From the NCBI GenBank assembly GCA_003117195.1, contig BDSI01000004.1:298163-362162 (forward strand): 64,000 nucleotides of DNA. Direction: 5' to 3'. The notes below the pieces were generated by a model. It had not been told where the DNA came from and did not search any database. It saw nothing but the letters and a program-made list of their open reading frames with translations. Both the position numbers and the translations under genes were made by a program. The first letter of the stretch is position 1. Each line of letters begins with the position of its first letter. Positions 1 through 10,800 of this stretch are shown piece by piece. Source of the stretch: Eudorina sp. 2006-703-Eu-15 (lineage: Eukaryota; Chlorophyta; Chlorophyceae; Chlamydomonadales; Volvocaceae).

Positions 1-2167
1 ATTTGCTGCCGCTCACGACTGGTCGTGGCGTGTCGTGGTGGCACAGCCTTCCATGTACAATGCACTGCGTGTACGGTCGAGTTAACTTTGGTACGTGTCT
101 TAAGGTAGTTGTTTATAACCAGTTCCAGGGTCGTCAGGCAAGCTCACCTGGCGGTAAGGCCTGGTCAGGTGCGCGAACGCTGTAATCGAGCGCACTTCTA
201 GATCGCAACAGATCGCAACTTGCGGACGTTCCTGAAGGTCATCGCTAGCGCAAGAGTTACATGCTGGGTCATCTCAGAACGACAAGAAGAAGGCCTGCTG
301 ATTGAACGGGGTGTTACGCTGTGGGCGATTCGCCGTACACATGCCGTATAGTCGTGTGCCGGTTGCACGTAGCCAGGCCGATCCACAACGCATGGCAGGG
401 GCCAGGGGGCCGTGCGGCTTCGTCTGCCTATCTGTCCGTCTTCCGACTGGGCCGCTTGCCGACGTGTGCGAGCAACGAACCCACACGGAATCAGGATAAT
501 CACCCGCAAACCTGCAGCGGCAACAATGGGCAGCCAAGTTGGGACATAATAGACCTCAGTGTACAGCCCCAAAACCAAATAACGTACGGCAGCCGTGCGA
601 CTGGCCAATTTGGACGGTGTCGCTTCAGCTTGACAGTGACTGTGGACCGCGTTCACCAGGTTGGCAGCCTGCACACACGCATCTTGCGTAGTGGGCGCCC
701 GGGGAGGGTTTTTGATCAGCTGGTCCCGTGCGCCTCAGTCGCTGAGTGGCGAGATTTCCCTTTCGTAGTGTACGCTGAGTAGGTCTCGGTGACGTTAGCG
801 ATGCATGGTTATGGTAACATGATTCATCCATGCATGCATCACAGCTGCAGCCGGTGATCAGCCTTCGCGGCTACATCGTATGTTGATCTCGACTCGATTG
901 GCCCGATCTCGACCCGGCTTCCAAAACCAGAGCGTACTGTACCCGAGCTGAAAGTGGACAAGGCCATGCACGCATTGGGCGCATCCTTACGGCACGTCCG
1001 CTGCAAGTTTTCTTGACCTGATCACGACAACAGTACACGGGTGCCCAACACAGACCCCTCCTCCTGTGCCCCTGCCTGCAGCTACAATGCTACCCCGGAA
1101 TGAAGACCACACGGACAGCATGTTAGCCGCCCCCCGCCCCCCCCGCCTTGCAGACCGAGGGAGCTTATGGCGGCGTCCGCATACCGCACTTGTGTATGCC
1201 TGCTTGCATGGTCGATCAGGGTCGATTGAAAACGAAAATCGACTACGAACATAATGAAAGAGTCAGCGCCGACGTGAGTTTCCTTTGTGTAGACACAGAA
1301 AACGCCCTTAACTATGCTTGTGTGCGTGCGAAGCAGAATCACCAGCCAGTACTTCGCTGTTGTTGCAAAAATCCAGCAGCAGTACTGGCTGCTTTTACAA
1401 CTCTACCAGCCGAGTTGCTCTCAGACTTGACCCAGACGCTATGCAGGATACTTTGCAAGGCTTGATCAACATTGGACCGTAGGGACGTTATTGACAGCAG
1501 CCTCCTCTTGAGGGCTCTTGCATGTTGGGCAATTTGCGCAAATTCTAGGGTGCTGTATCTCCAGTAATTACTGCTATAGGGTGGCTGTATAGAAGGAATT
1601 ACAGCGGCCGTAGGCCGCTGGACTTTTTTTAGAAAATTTCACGAATTTGAGTCGCCGAAACCTTCATTTTCATACTCAAATTCATCCTTCTAACTCTAAT
1701 TACTGAATCTTGCAGCCTAACCAAATAGCATATATTGAGCCTAAACAGAGGTAGTAGGCGACCGCGAGGTCACCATTGAAAAAAGAGTTAAATTACGTGC
1801 ACGCGGAGATCTTTTGTATCATTAGGGTGCCCAGGCGGAGGCATAGACCATTCGGGATCCAAAATACAGACATCTTGACTTTAGGGGAGAAAGAGAAACG
1901 CCACATACAAGAACTTAGCTGCTTTTGACAGCGGGTATTAGCAACATTAGTGAAACGCAATGCTCTTCGTCAAATGTTATCATCTGTCAGCGGGGCTTGG
2001 ATAAAAACCCACAAAAGCTTTACTTCTGAAAAACGATGTGAAGCGTCCACATGAATGATGGATCAGTCGTTTTTTGTGGTTTGTGGCAGAAACTATGCAG
2101 TGCGAAACGCGTTGCCAGTCGTTGCAGTCGTTGTCGGTGACGGGTTCGTGGTCTCAGGCCCTGGCAA
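1..2167. other. Intergenic region, no gene recognised
   Basis: I see no convincing gene. The open frames here are short, overlap each other and have no recognisable motif. Base composition changes around 1.5-2.05 kb, where the DNA is clearly more AT-rich than the rest of the window. No tRNA or rRNA signature was seen. Confidence 0.5.
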
Positions 2168-2700
2168 GCGGTCTCAAGGGCCTGAGACCCCCTGCCACGG
2201 CCTTATACCGCGTGTCAGCTCCTGAGACCGCACCCCAGGGCCTGAGACCCCCTGCCACGGCCTTATACCGCGTGTCAGCTCCTGAGACCGCACCCCAGGG
2301 CCTGAGACCCCCTGCCACGGCCTAATACCGCGTGTCAGCTCCTGAGACCGCGCACCAGGGCCTGAGACCCCCTGCCACGGCCTAATACCGCGTGTCAGCT
2401 CCTTAGACCGCACCCCAGGGCCTGAGACCCCCTGCCACGGCCTAATACCGCGTGTCAGCTCCTGAGACCGCACCTCAGGGCCTGAGACCCCCTGCCACGG
2501 CCTCTTACCGAGTGTCAGCTCCTGAGACCGCACCCCAGGGCCTGAGACCCCCTGCCACGGCCTAATACCACGTGTCAGCTCCTGAGACCGCACCTCAGGG
2601 CCTGAGACCCCCTGCCACGGCCTAATACCGCGTGTCAGCTCCTGAGACCGCACCCCAGGGCCTGACACGAGGTCTCAGGCCCTGGCACGCGGTCTCCGGC
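2168..2700. repeat. 60-bp minisatellite
   Basis: About eight tandem copies of a 60-bp unit. Each copy carries GAGACCCCCTGCCACGGCC and CGTGTCAGCTCCTGAGACC. The phase is exactly 60 bp in each copy, and differences are single substitutions (for example TTATACC or TAATACC, CACCCCAG or CACCTCAG). The unit is a multiple of three and mostly stop-free, so it creates long frames on both strands; these are shadows. Degenerate half-units (CTCAGGCCCTGGCAnGCG) flank both sides. Confidence 0.95.
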
Positions 2701-3947
2701 CCTGGCACGCGGTCTCAGGCCCTGGCATGCGATCTCACAAGCAACGGGGATGACGATGGGCAGACCAGGGGAGAGCGGCGAGAGCCACCGTTGGGTAATG
2801 TGTCTGGGCCCCACTGGGGCTGTTAGAATGAGCAGCCTTATGCTTCCCTACCAACGTAAAAAAACCGCCTTGTAATCGGAAGTGCCTGGGGTCATAGCTG
2901 TATCAGCATGCGCATGTTATAGTGCTTAGCTCGCCTTGAACGCGGTATGGAACCAAGGCCGTGCGTTTTTCGGGGTTGTCAGGCCTTTGCATCACTGTGT
3001 GTGTGCCGCCCCCATGGATCATGTGCCACGTATCGGTTCCCCAATCCATACCCCCATGGATCATGTGCCCGTCCCCATCGCACTTGGAGTTGTTCGGACG
3101 CTAGTTCCAGACACACTGCATAAACTATTTGCTTTATGTATCGCGCACCCCACAAAGTGGTGTTGCCTAGACGTGGAATGACGCCGCTGCCATTCCCACA
3201 GCTGCTACTTTGATATGTCAACTCCGGTACGGGACCCTGCTGTATAATCCTCATGTGATGCGGTCTGCGGTTGGCTCTCTTCCTGCAAGACGGACTGTTA
3301 CAGCAAACCCGTGTTGGTGCTGCAGTGCCGCAAAAGCGCAGTAAGGCAGCCCCACGCTGGATCACAACAATTGTCAGCCGCTGGCCAAACGACCCTTACA
3401 CCACTAATCCAGCAACGTCCCCCCCAAATACACCAGGGGCAGGCAGCCCGAACAAACTAGATAGATCACGCCCCGGTGACAAGACCAGTCCAAAGATGTC
3501 TTCCTCTCTGCATAGTCGGCTACGGGCTGGCCCCCTGTTATCTCTTAGTAAATGAACGTACATCATCCTTACCGTGCACGTTCGTACGCACCACTACCTC
3601 ACGAGCAACTACGTACTACTGTGTCGCAACTCACCACCATACTGCAAACGTCATGCCCAGGACCACGCGCAGTATTGTACACCAAATCAGGTCCCTTCTG
3701 CACCAGATCGGCCACTCATGACCATCCACCATAAAGCCTACTAAATGCTCGCCCCCGAAAATCACCTATTCCTCAGGCCCTCAGCCCCTGAGCCGAGCGT
3801 GTGTATGTGTTACTTCTGCTTCTTAGCGGGTTGGTTCCCATCCTTGTAGGGGCACTTGTGTCCAGCTATCCGAGTGTCGATGCCGTGCTGTTTACATGCT
3901 CTGCAATACTTAATCACGTTCCTGCCCCTACCCACCCAGCAGTTGGA
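2701..3947. other. Intergenic region, no gene recognised
   Basis: No supported gene. A short direct duplication of CCCATGGATCATGTGCC occurs at about 3012 and 3054. The DUF6729-region repeats begin near 3950. Confidence 0.45.
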
Positions 3948-4845
3948 AACCACTGCCCTTGCGTCGGTTGCCCTGCCAGAGTGGAGGCTGCACGCGCAGG
4001 GTCCAGCTGCTGATGCTGCGGCGGCAGCGGCGTCCACGTTAAGTCTTTGTAGGCCGGTGCGGGCTGCTGGGCATCACCCGACAGCTGCTGCCCTTGCGTC
4101 GGTTGCCCTGCCAGAGTGGAGGCTGCACGCGGGGGTCCAGCTGCTGATGCTGCGGCGGCAGCGGCGTCCACGTTAAGTCTGTGTAGGCCGGTGCGGGCTG
4201 CTGGGCACCACCCGACAGCTGCTGCCCTTGCGTCGGTTGCCCTGCCAGAGTGGAGGCTGCACGCGCAGGGTCCAGCTGCTGATGCTGCGGCGGCAGCGGC
4301 GTCCACGTTAAGTCTTTGCAGGCCAGTGCGGGCTGCTGGGCACCACCCGACAGCTGCTGCCCTTGCGTCGGTTGCCCTGCCAGAGTGGAGGCTGCACGCG
4401 CAGGGTCCAGCTGCTGATGCTGCGGCGGCAGCGGCGTCCACGTTAAGTCTTTGTAGGCCGGTGCGGGCTGCTGGGCACCACCCGACAGCTGCTGCCCTTG
4501 CGTCGGTTGCCCTGCCAGAGTGGAGGCTGCACGCGCAGGGTCCAGCTGCTGATGCTGCGGCGGCAGCGGCGTCCACGTTAAGTCTTTGTAGGCCGGTGCG
4601 GGCTGCTGGGCACCACCCGACAGCTGCTGCCCTTGCGTCGGTTGCCCTGCCAGAGTGGAGGCTGACCGCGCAGGGTCCAGCTGCTGATGCTGCGGCGGCA
4701 GCGGCGTCCACGTTAAGTCTTTGTAGGCCGGTGCGGGCTGCTGGGCACCACCCGACAGCTGCTGCCCTTGCGTCGGTTGCCCTGCCAGAGTGGAGGCTGC
4801 ACGCGCGGGGTCCAGCTGCTGATGCTGCGGCGGCAGTGGTGGCCG
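3948..4845. repeat. 135-bp coding-phase tandem repeat
   Basis: About 6.5 copies of a 135-bp unit. The anchor GTCCAGCTGCTGATG recurs at 4001, 4135, 4270, 4405, 4540, 4675 and 4810. All steps are 135 bp except 4001-4135, which is 134 bp. The unit is 45 codons, so several frames stay open. The minus-strand frame continues the upstream exon-like frame and encodes Pro/Gln-rich repeats. Confidence 0.95.
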
Positions 4846-5111
4846 TGTTGGGGCTGCACGCAGCTGCTGCTGTTGGACCGGTTGCCGCTGCTGGGAGGCT
4901 AGGGCCCGCAGCGGCAGGCCGATGCCCCGTTGCTGCGGGTCAGGGCATGGGAACCCCAGCGAGCTGGAGGTAGCAAGGCCGGGGCGCTGCTCCGCAAGGT
5001 GCCCCAATGATGCCGCGACCGCAGCAGTTAAATTGCCGCTGGCCAGGCCCGCCCATACGTGGCTCTGATCACCGACGACGAGCTGCTGAGGGAGGCGTGT
5101 GATCTGCTTCC
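4039..5111 (-). CDS. Exon-like frame with 45-residue Pro/Gln-rich repeats
   Basis: On the minus strand a strong acceptor (pyrimidine tract then TTGCAG) ends at 5112. An open frame follows from 5111. It starts with non-repetitive sequence (KQITRLPQQLVVGDQSHVW), passes through a Gln-rich stretch, then gives about six copies of a 45-residue unit containing LPPQHQQLDPARAASTLAG and QPTQGQQLSGGAQQPAPAY. The last copy has lost one base (134-bp spacing), shifts frame and ends at a TAA (4039-4041). The protein segment is probably disordered. It lies directly downstream of, and on the same strand as, the DUF6729 gene, so it may be a 3' exon of that gene; I found no phase-compatible strong donor, so the link is unproven. 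It could also be non-coding repeat. Confidence 0.4.
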
Positions 5112-5452
5112 CTGCAAGAAGCGAAACAGTAATCGATAAGGTGCTGTCATGCTAAACTGCCGTTCACTACACGAAGACTGCAACCACATGTACCGCGCTC
5201 GCAATCTTCGGGCAGGTCCTTCTGCAGGGGTTCTTTCAGCCACCAGCCATGCTTTGTAAGTTGGTCCATAGCCTGGAACACGGCCTTCACTTAATCCGTG
5301 TCACAGAGAGGGAGCAAAGTTCTGCAAGCAAGGTACACGGATAAGACGACCGACATGAGTGCAACTGTCAAGTTCACCACGGTGAATTCTGGAACAAAAA
5401 CATCCTACCCCGACTAACAAACAACGGTTCATGTGGAAGAGATTCAGTGAAC

Positions 5453-6883
5453 CTACTCGCGCACATCAGATCGCTGAAGCAGCAGGCGCGCTGTGCTCGA
5501 CGTCTTGGCCGTGATGAGCTCGTACACCGGACCAGCACAGGCGACCGCCTCCGGTGTGACCGGCGCACCGGCTGGAGGTGTCGCTGCAAGAGACGGAAAG
5601 AAAAGTAGGTTATAAACTGTAGAATGCAAGTCTCTTGGGGAAATGGATATGTACATTCTCATCACGTACCAGGCAAGACCTTCCGCCAATCAAAGTGCAT
5701 CTCCTCCGCGGTGCTTGACAGCTTTAATTCCGCCTCGGGGTACAGCAGGACCATGCCCAGCTGCTTGCACAGGCTGTTGACATCCCCCATAGCCGCATAG
5801 TCGTACATGCCGTAGTCCGTGGCATCCCCCCTCCCCCACAAAAAGAACACATCACTTGCCTGCTGCTTTCTCCACACAGACCTGAGAGTCTGCTGGCCAT
5901 CGCTGCTGCCACCGCTTCCACCGCCGCTCCCACCGCTACCACCGCTGCCCTTGTAGGCGCGTGCCGCGTAGCTTAAGTACTCGGCTTGCTGCTGAAGGTA
6001 TCCTTGGCGCGATATCTCGTTCCGGGTAGCCACGATGGAGGATATGCTGCTGCCCTTCTGCATCCCCGCCATGAGCAAATCCAGCAGCGGTGTGGTCATA
6101 CCGCCTTTGTGAGTCAGGATACCGCCGAGGCTGTTGCTGATGGGCAAGGACGCGAGAACCTCCGGATCCGTCAGCAGGAAGGACTTGTTGCCCCCGAGTC
6201 ATGGTTCCCTGCACAGAGCACCCAGACAGGTGAGTGCCGTTATCGCCGCCATCTACCTGCCTACGTATTCGTCTGCGTCCACTCATAATGTCCATGGCAC
6301 GCTGTGCTGGATGGGAAAACCCCGAGCAGAACTTTAACCCCACAGCTTACCACGACACCCAAAACCCTGTCAATGCCAGCGACCAGGATGTCCCACCTTT
6401 GCATTCATAGCGCCGGGAAAACACGTACACCGTGCCGTTCAAACCCCTCATCGGTCTCGGGGGCGCCCAGCCGTCGAGATTAACCTTGCCTTTTACGCAG
6501 TGAGGACACGTCGGCCGCGTATCCTTCGTTACGCTAAACTTGTCTAGGTCGAAGAAGACTATGGAGTCATTAACCAGCGTGCCCTGGTGTTGCGAAGCCC
6601 GCGCGGACGAGGGCGAGGCAGCCGAGTCGCAGCAATAGCTGCAGCACTCATCGGCCATACGGCCGAAGCCTACTGAACTGACTTTTACAGATGCGTCGAT
6701 CAACGCGCGGCCCACCCCCAGAATGATCTCTTGTTTGGACCATTTCGCGCCAGTGACATGTGTGAGGTAAACTTTACCGTGTTGAAGCTTGAACTGAATA
6801 CTATTGTCTTTTTTAAGGGAACTCCAATAGGTAAGGTTTATTGATTCAATGGGTGCTTTAGCTTGGCTGTTTTTGTTACTCAT
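5453..6883 (-). CDS. DUF6729-type zinc-ribbon protein, frameshifted
   Basis: Three exons fit: 6397-6883 (ATG at 6883), 5670-6208 and 5453-5583 (TAG), about 385 codons. Exon 1 holds a zinc-ribbon start, TCPHC, then DGWAPPRPMRGLNG and SRRYEC. Exon 2 holds FLLTDPEVLASLP, GGILTHKGGMTTPL and a YLQQQAEYLSYAARAY helix. That order (CPxC, GW..R.V..L, RYxC, dP.vL..LP, fp..Lt.k.g) is the DUF6729 signature as I know it. The family has unknown function and is often found near KDZ-type transposons in fungi and algae; that context is family knowledge, not seen here. Exon 2 reads correctly only if one base is added in the C5 run at 6191-6195: its length of 539 nt becomes phase-consistent at 540. A Gly/Ser linker (GSGGSGGSGGGSGGS) sits in mid-protein. 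Divergent from the SBP gene, about 1 kb apart. Confidence 0.78.
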
Positions 6884-7897
6884 TTCCTCACGGCTTGTGC
6901 AAGCATATGGTCAAACTGCAAATAAATGATTGCTCTAGAATGTAAGCAAGAAAGAGAAAGGCAGACCAGTTTGTTACTGACCGGTTACTACTTACCGCAC
7001 AGTACTCGGGAATTCAGCGCTGTACAGTGAATTAGTTCCGCCGTACAGGCCCGAATTAGTGCAAATTAGCGCTAATTCCCCGCCGCACTAATTCACCCTA
7101 TTTCATGCGAAAAGCCCTGTCATGCGAAAAGCCCTCAACATGTATGAAGGCCCGGAAGGCCTGGTTTGCTTTGGGCCCGTGGTGTTTACGGAAAGACCCC
7201 GTCCAACGGCGGGTTCCAGTCGACCTGAGGCCTTCAGAGGCTCGCTCCATTTTTCCTCAGGCAGGCTTAGCCATCATGTGACACCATGTGCAGTAACTTC
7301 AACGCATTCGTTCTGCCACAACATGCGCGCACTGTCTACGGACAATGTACGGCCCTAAGCTCCTTGAAAGACGTATATGTACATCCAGTCATACATAAAT
7401 TAAAGGCGTCAGGTGAACGCATTCGGGATGAGAATGGCTACCGGAGAGTACAGAATCGGAAGCCGCGATGCGTGAGGAAAGGGAAAGATACATGCGTACT
7501 CAGTGAATTCGATACCACTTTGAACATCATATTGGCTCATTTCATTCGTGACCTTGGATGAGGTCGGGCCGTAGTTAGTGGAGTACGTCGTCGTTGGCTA
7601 ACCATTATTCATTGATCTACCTTGACTTACTTGCAAATAGGTGGTATTTAAACATAGGAAAAATGTGCATGGAGCACGGCGGCGTTTAAGTGATTTTATT
7701 CGTAGTGGGACATAAATCGGTTTGTCTAAACTTGTGGTCTTACAACATTCTGTTCCCCGCAAGCTATCAAATGATTTTGCATAAGACGCATGTCTTTATG
7801 GCGGTGATTGTTTCTTTAATAAGAGAACCTCCGGATTCTGTGATACTGTAAGCTGGCCACTGAACGACGCCGTGACCTTTGTAGTTAAGGTATCGTG
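6884..7897. other. Divergent intergenic region between DUF6729 gene and SBP gene
   Basis: About 1 kb between two divergent starts (ATG at 6883 on minus, ATG at 7898 on plus), so it should hold both promoters. No clear TATA box was identified. It contains an inverted repeat at 7027-7096 and a short direct duplication of CATGCGAAAAGCCCT near 7104-7135. Confidence 0.5.
7027..7096. repeat. Imperfect inverted repeat
   Basis: The left arm GTGAATTAGTTCCGCC (7027-7042) matches the reverse complement of CGCCGCACTAATTCAC (7081-7096) at most positions. Extra ATTAGT/CTAATT copies sit between the arms. It could form a hairpin or be the remains of a small element. Confidence 0.6.
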
Positions 7898-10800
7898 ATG
7901 GACGTCCCGCATATAGACGAAGCAGCAGACCCGTCGGCGCTGAGCGACTGGCAGGTGGAAGATTATGCCTGGGACAGCCGAAGATTGGTCGCACTCCGCC
8001 TAGGTGAGGAAATTTCGCTTATGATTGAATGAAATTACTAGTTTACTTGCATGTGAGAGTCGTCTTGCGGTTGTAGTAAATACACCTCCTGGTCAGGCGC
8101 AGAAGGAATCCCGAGCGCCGGCGAGAATGAGGATGGACAACATAGAGAAAATTCCAGCGAACCGGCCCCAGGGGATACGCAGATGGAGTTGTCGTCCGGC
8201 CAGCACGAGACCTGCATGGTATGTTCTGCGCGTTTCTGGAATCTACCTTCCGCAACAGAAGATTTAGGGGTGCGGCCGTGGCGATTTCCAAGCTGTTGGT
8301 GGTGCATGCATGACGAGGGCTGCCGTCAAGCCATTCCTGCACGGCTCCTCCGCCGCGCCCTCTTCCTACCACGCGTTTTCGGCTCATTCCTGCGCATGCC
8401 AAGCCGCTTGGTCGCCCCGTTCTGTCGGCGAATGGGGTTGAAGGAGCCGGTAGGTAGGAGCATCTTAATACGAAGGGCTGCAGACGCCCCAACGGGCCTG
8501 TACCTGCCCGTACCAAAACCTGCCCGTACCAAAAAACCTGCGCGTGGCACGATGCGTAAGGCCATACACACCTACGTTTTCAGCCCCGGGTAAACCTACC
8601 TACCCACCTACCTACACACAAACCCAAGCAACGCTGTGCCTGCGAGGGACAGTCCCCGGGATGGGACAAGTACCTCGTCAGCACTGAGCGGCCTCCTGGG
8701 GTGGAGCTTGCGACAGAACAGGCCGCAACTCAGCTGCCGCAACTCATCTGCCGGCCGTCGCACCTGCGCACGCCGCCACATGTGCCACGCGCCTGGGCGC
8801 TTTGTTCTTCTCTGAGTGGTGGACTCAACTGGCTGATTGCATCTGCATAGCGTACATGGCAGGGCAGGACAGGGCAGCGGGTGCCCTGGGCCGGCAGCAA
8901 CAGGGTAGTCCGGATGCTGGCGCCCTACGGTGCATCTCCGGTCTGGTCCGGTTTGGTCTGGTCCGGTCCTCTGGTTGAGACTACCTAGACTCGCTCCTGG
9001 AAGGCAGACTCACCGCACACGCCACAGCTGCCTCGGGGGAACCGCGAACACCGAATCCAAGCGGGCCTCCTTTTCTTCCCGGAACAGATGCACCCGGGGG
9101 GCGGCAGAGGGGAGAAGGCCCTGCGGCCCATGCCAGCACTCCGACGCACCCGGGGTCCGTCGTGTCTCGAACCGGCGCGGGGCCACGCTTTCCAACCCGA
9201 CCAAGGGGTCAGGTGTCAGACGCCGCATATCCGTGTCCTGGCCGGCCCCGCGGACCACAGGTGAAGGACTGTCCCGCGGACCTGACCAACTGCAAGGCCT
9301 ATTACCGGCGCTTCCGCATCTGCGAGCGGCATTTGAAGACTCTTTCGCTCTGCATCGAGGGCAAGCCCAGTCGCTTCTGCCAGCAGGTGGGCCGGGGGCG
9401 GGGAGGGGGAGCGACGGGGACGCCCTGCCTTGTGAGCTCACTTGGGTGGCCAGGGCGTGGCCTGGTGTGCGGCGCTGGAGGGCTGCACAGGCGCACGCGT
9501 GGACATGGGTTCACGCCATGCTGCGGATCATCGCGCCGCGGGCACTGCAGTGTGTTTTATTGTTCTGCAACGTTGATGCAAGCCCAGGAAGGGTGAGCGG
9601 CCCGACCGACCTGTTGCAGCATGGATGCTCCGTGCTCTGTTCAGCTTCGGTTTCCGCCGTGCCGCTCGACGTCTTGGATCCTCCCTCGCAGTGCGGCCGG
9701 TTCCATGGCTTGGAGGAGTTCGAGGGCAGCAAGCGGTGCGTGTCGCGCTTCACAGCCGGGGAGAGATGGGCACTCGGGCGCTTCTGCCGGAGCCGCCGCA
9801 GCAGCTGCAGCGGGGCCATCAGCGGCTCCTGGGCGTTGCGTTGCAAAGAGGCGTCATGCGTGATCAGAGAGGCAGGGACCGTAAAATCCGGGTTTCTGTT
9901 CAACGGACTGGCCGCAATTTCGACCACAATGTCCTGCGGTATGACGCCATTGTGGGATGCGATGTAACCTGCACTCAGAGGAGTGCCGATGTTGCCGCAT
10001 TCGACCACCACCCAAAGTAAAAGAATCATGCACACCGAGCCCGTGCCTGCATTTCTGGGCCGGCTGCTATCAATACTGCACAATCGCTACCATCGTGCAC
10101 CGTCTCTTAACGTTTCCAAACCTCAACGAACCTTCAGGAGCTGTCGACGAGCCCTGCTCACGCGGTTCTACAAACGCCGCAACATGCCCGTGCCCCTGGA
10201 GGCATTGCCCGGCGTCTCGTGAGTTGGGGGGGAGCCCGGGCGGGAGGGTGGCTGCAGCGGCACCGCTTTGCTTCAATTCCGAATTCAAACTCGGAGAAGG
10301 TTCAAACCAACGGAATCCAGGGATCCAGCGGGTGTCGCGGCCATCGGTGGATGAACCCCGTGTGCTCACGCTGCGGCCGCCCCCACGCAGCCCTCTGTCC
10401 CCAGATGCCGTACAATACGGCATCAGGCAACTGTATGCCCGCTGCAAGCTGTGCTTCAACCCCCCTTGCCGTGCCCGCTCTTCAGGGACAGCGGGGCTCT
10501 AAAGATTTCCAAGGACACGGTGAGCTCCGCGCCGTGGGCGCCTACCTGGTGGTGAACGAGTAGAATGGGACCAAGGAAGGCAGGGAGGTTTGGCCTTGCT
10601 GGGGTGCGCTGCGCTGACTGCAGTGTACGGGTCTGGCTGCTGCGGCGACGGCTTGCAAGGCAGTACGGACGCATGGACGTTATCGTCGCGGACCGGCCGG
10701 GTCCGTGAACCCATCCAACCCATCCAGCGCTTTCAAACTGACCTCACCCAAACTAACCCCGCCCAACTCACCCCCGACCCACTCGACTCCTCCCGACTCC

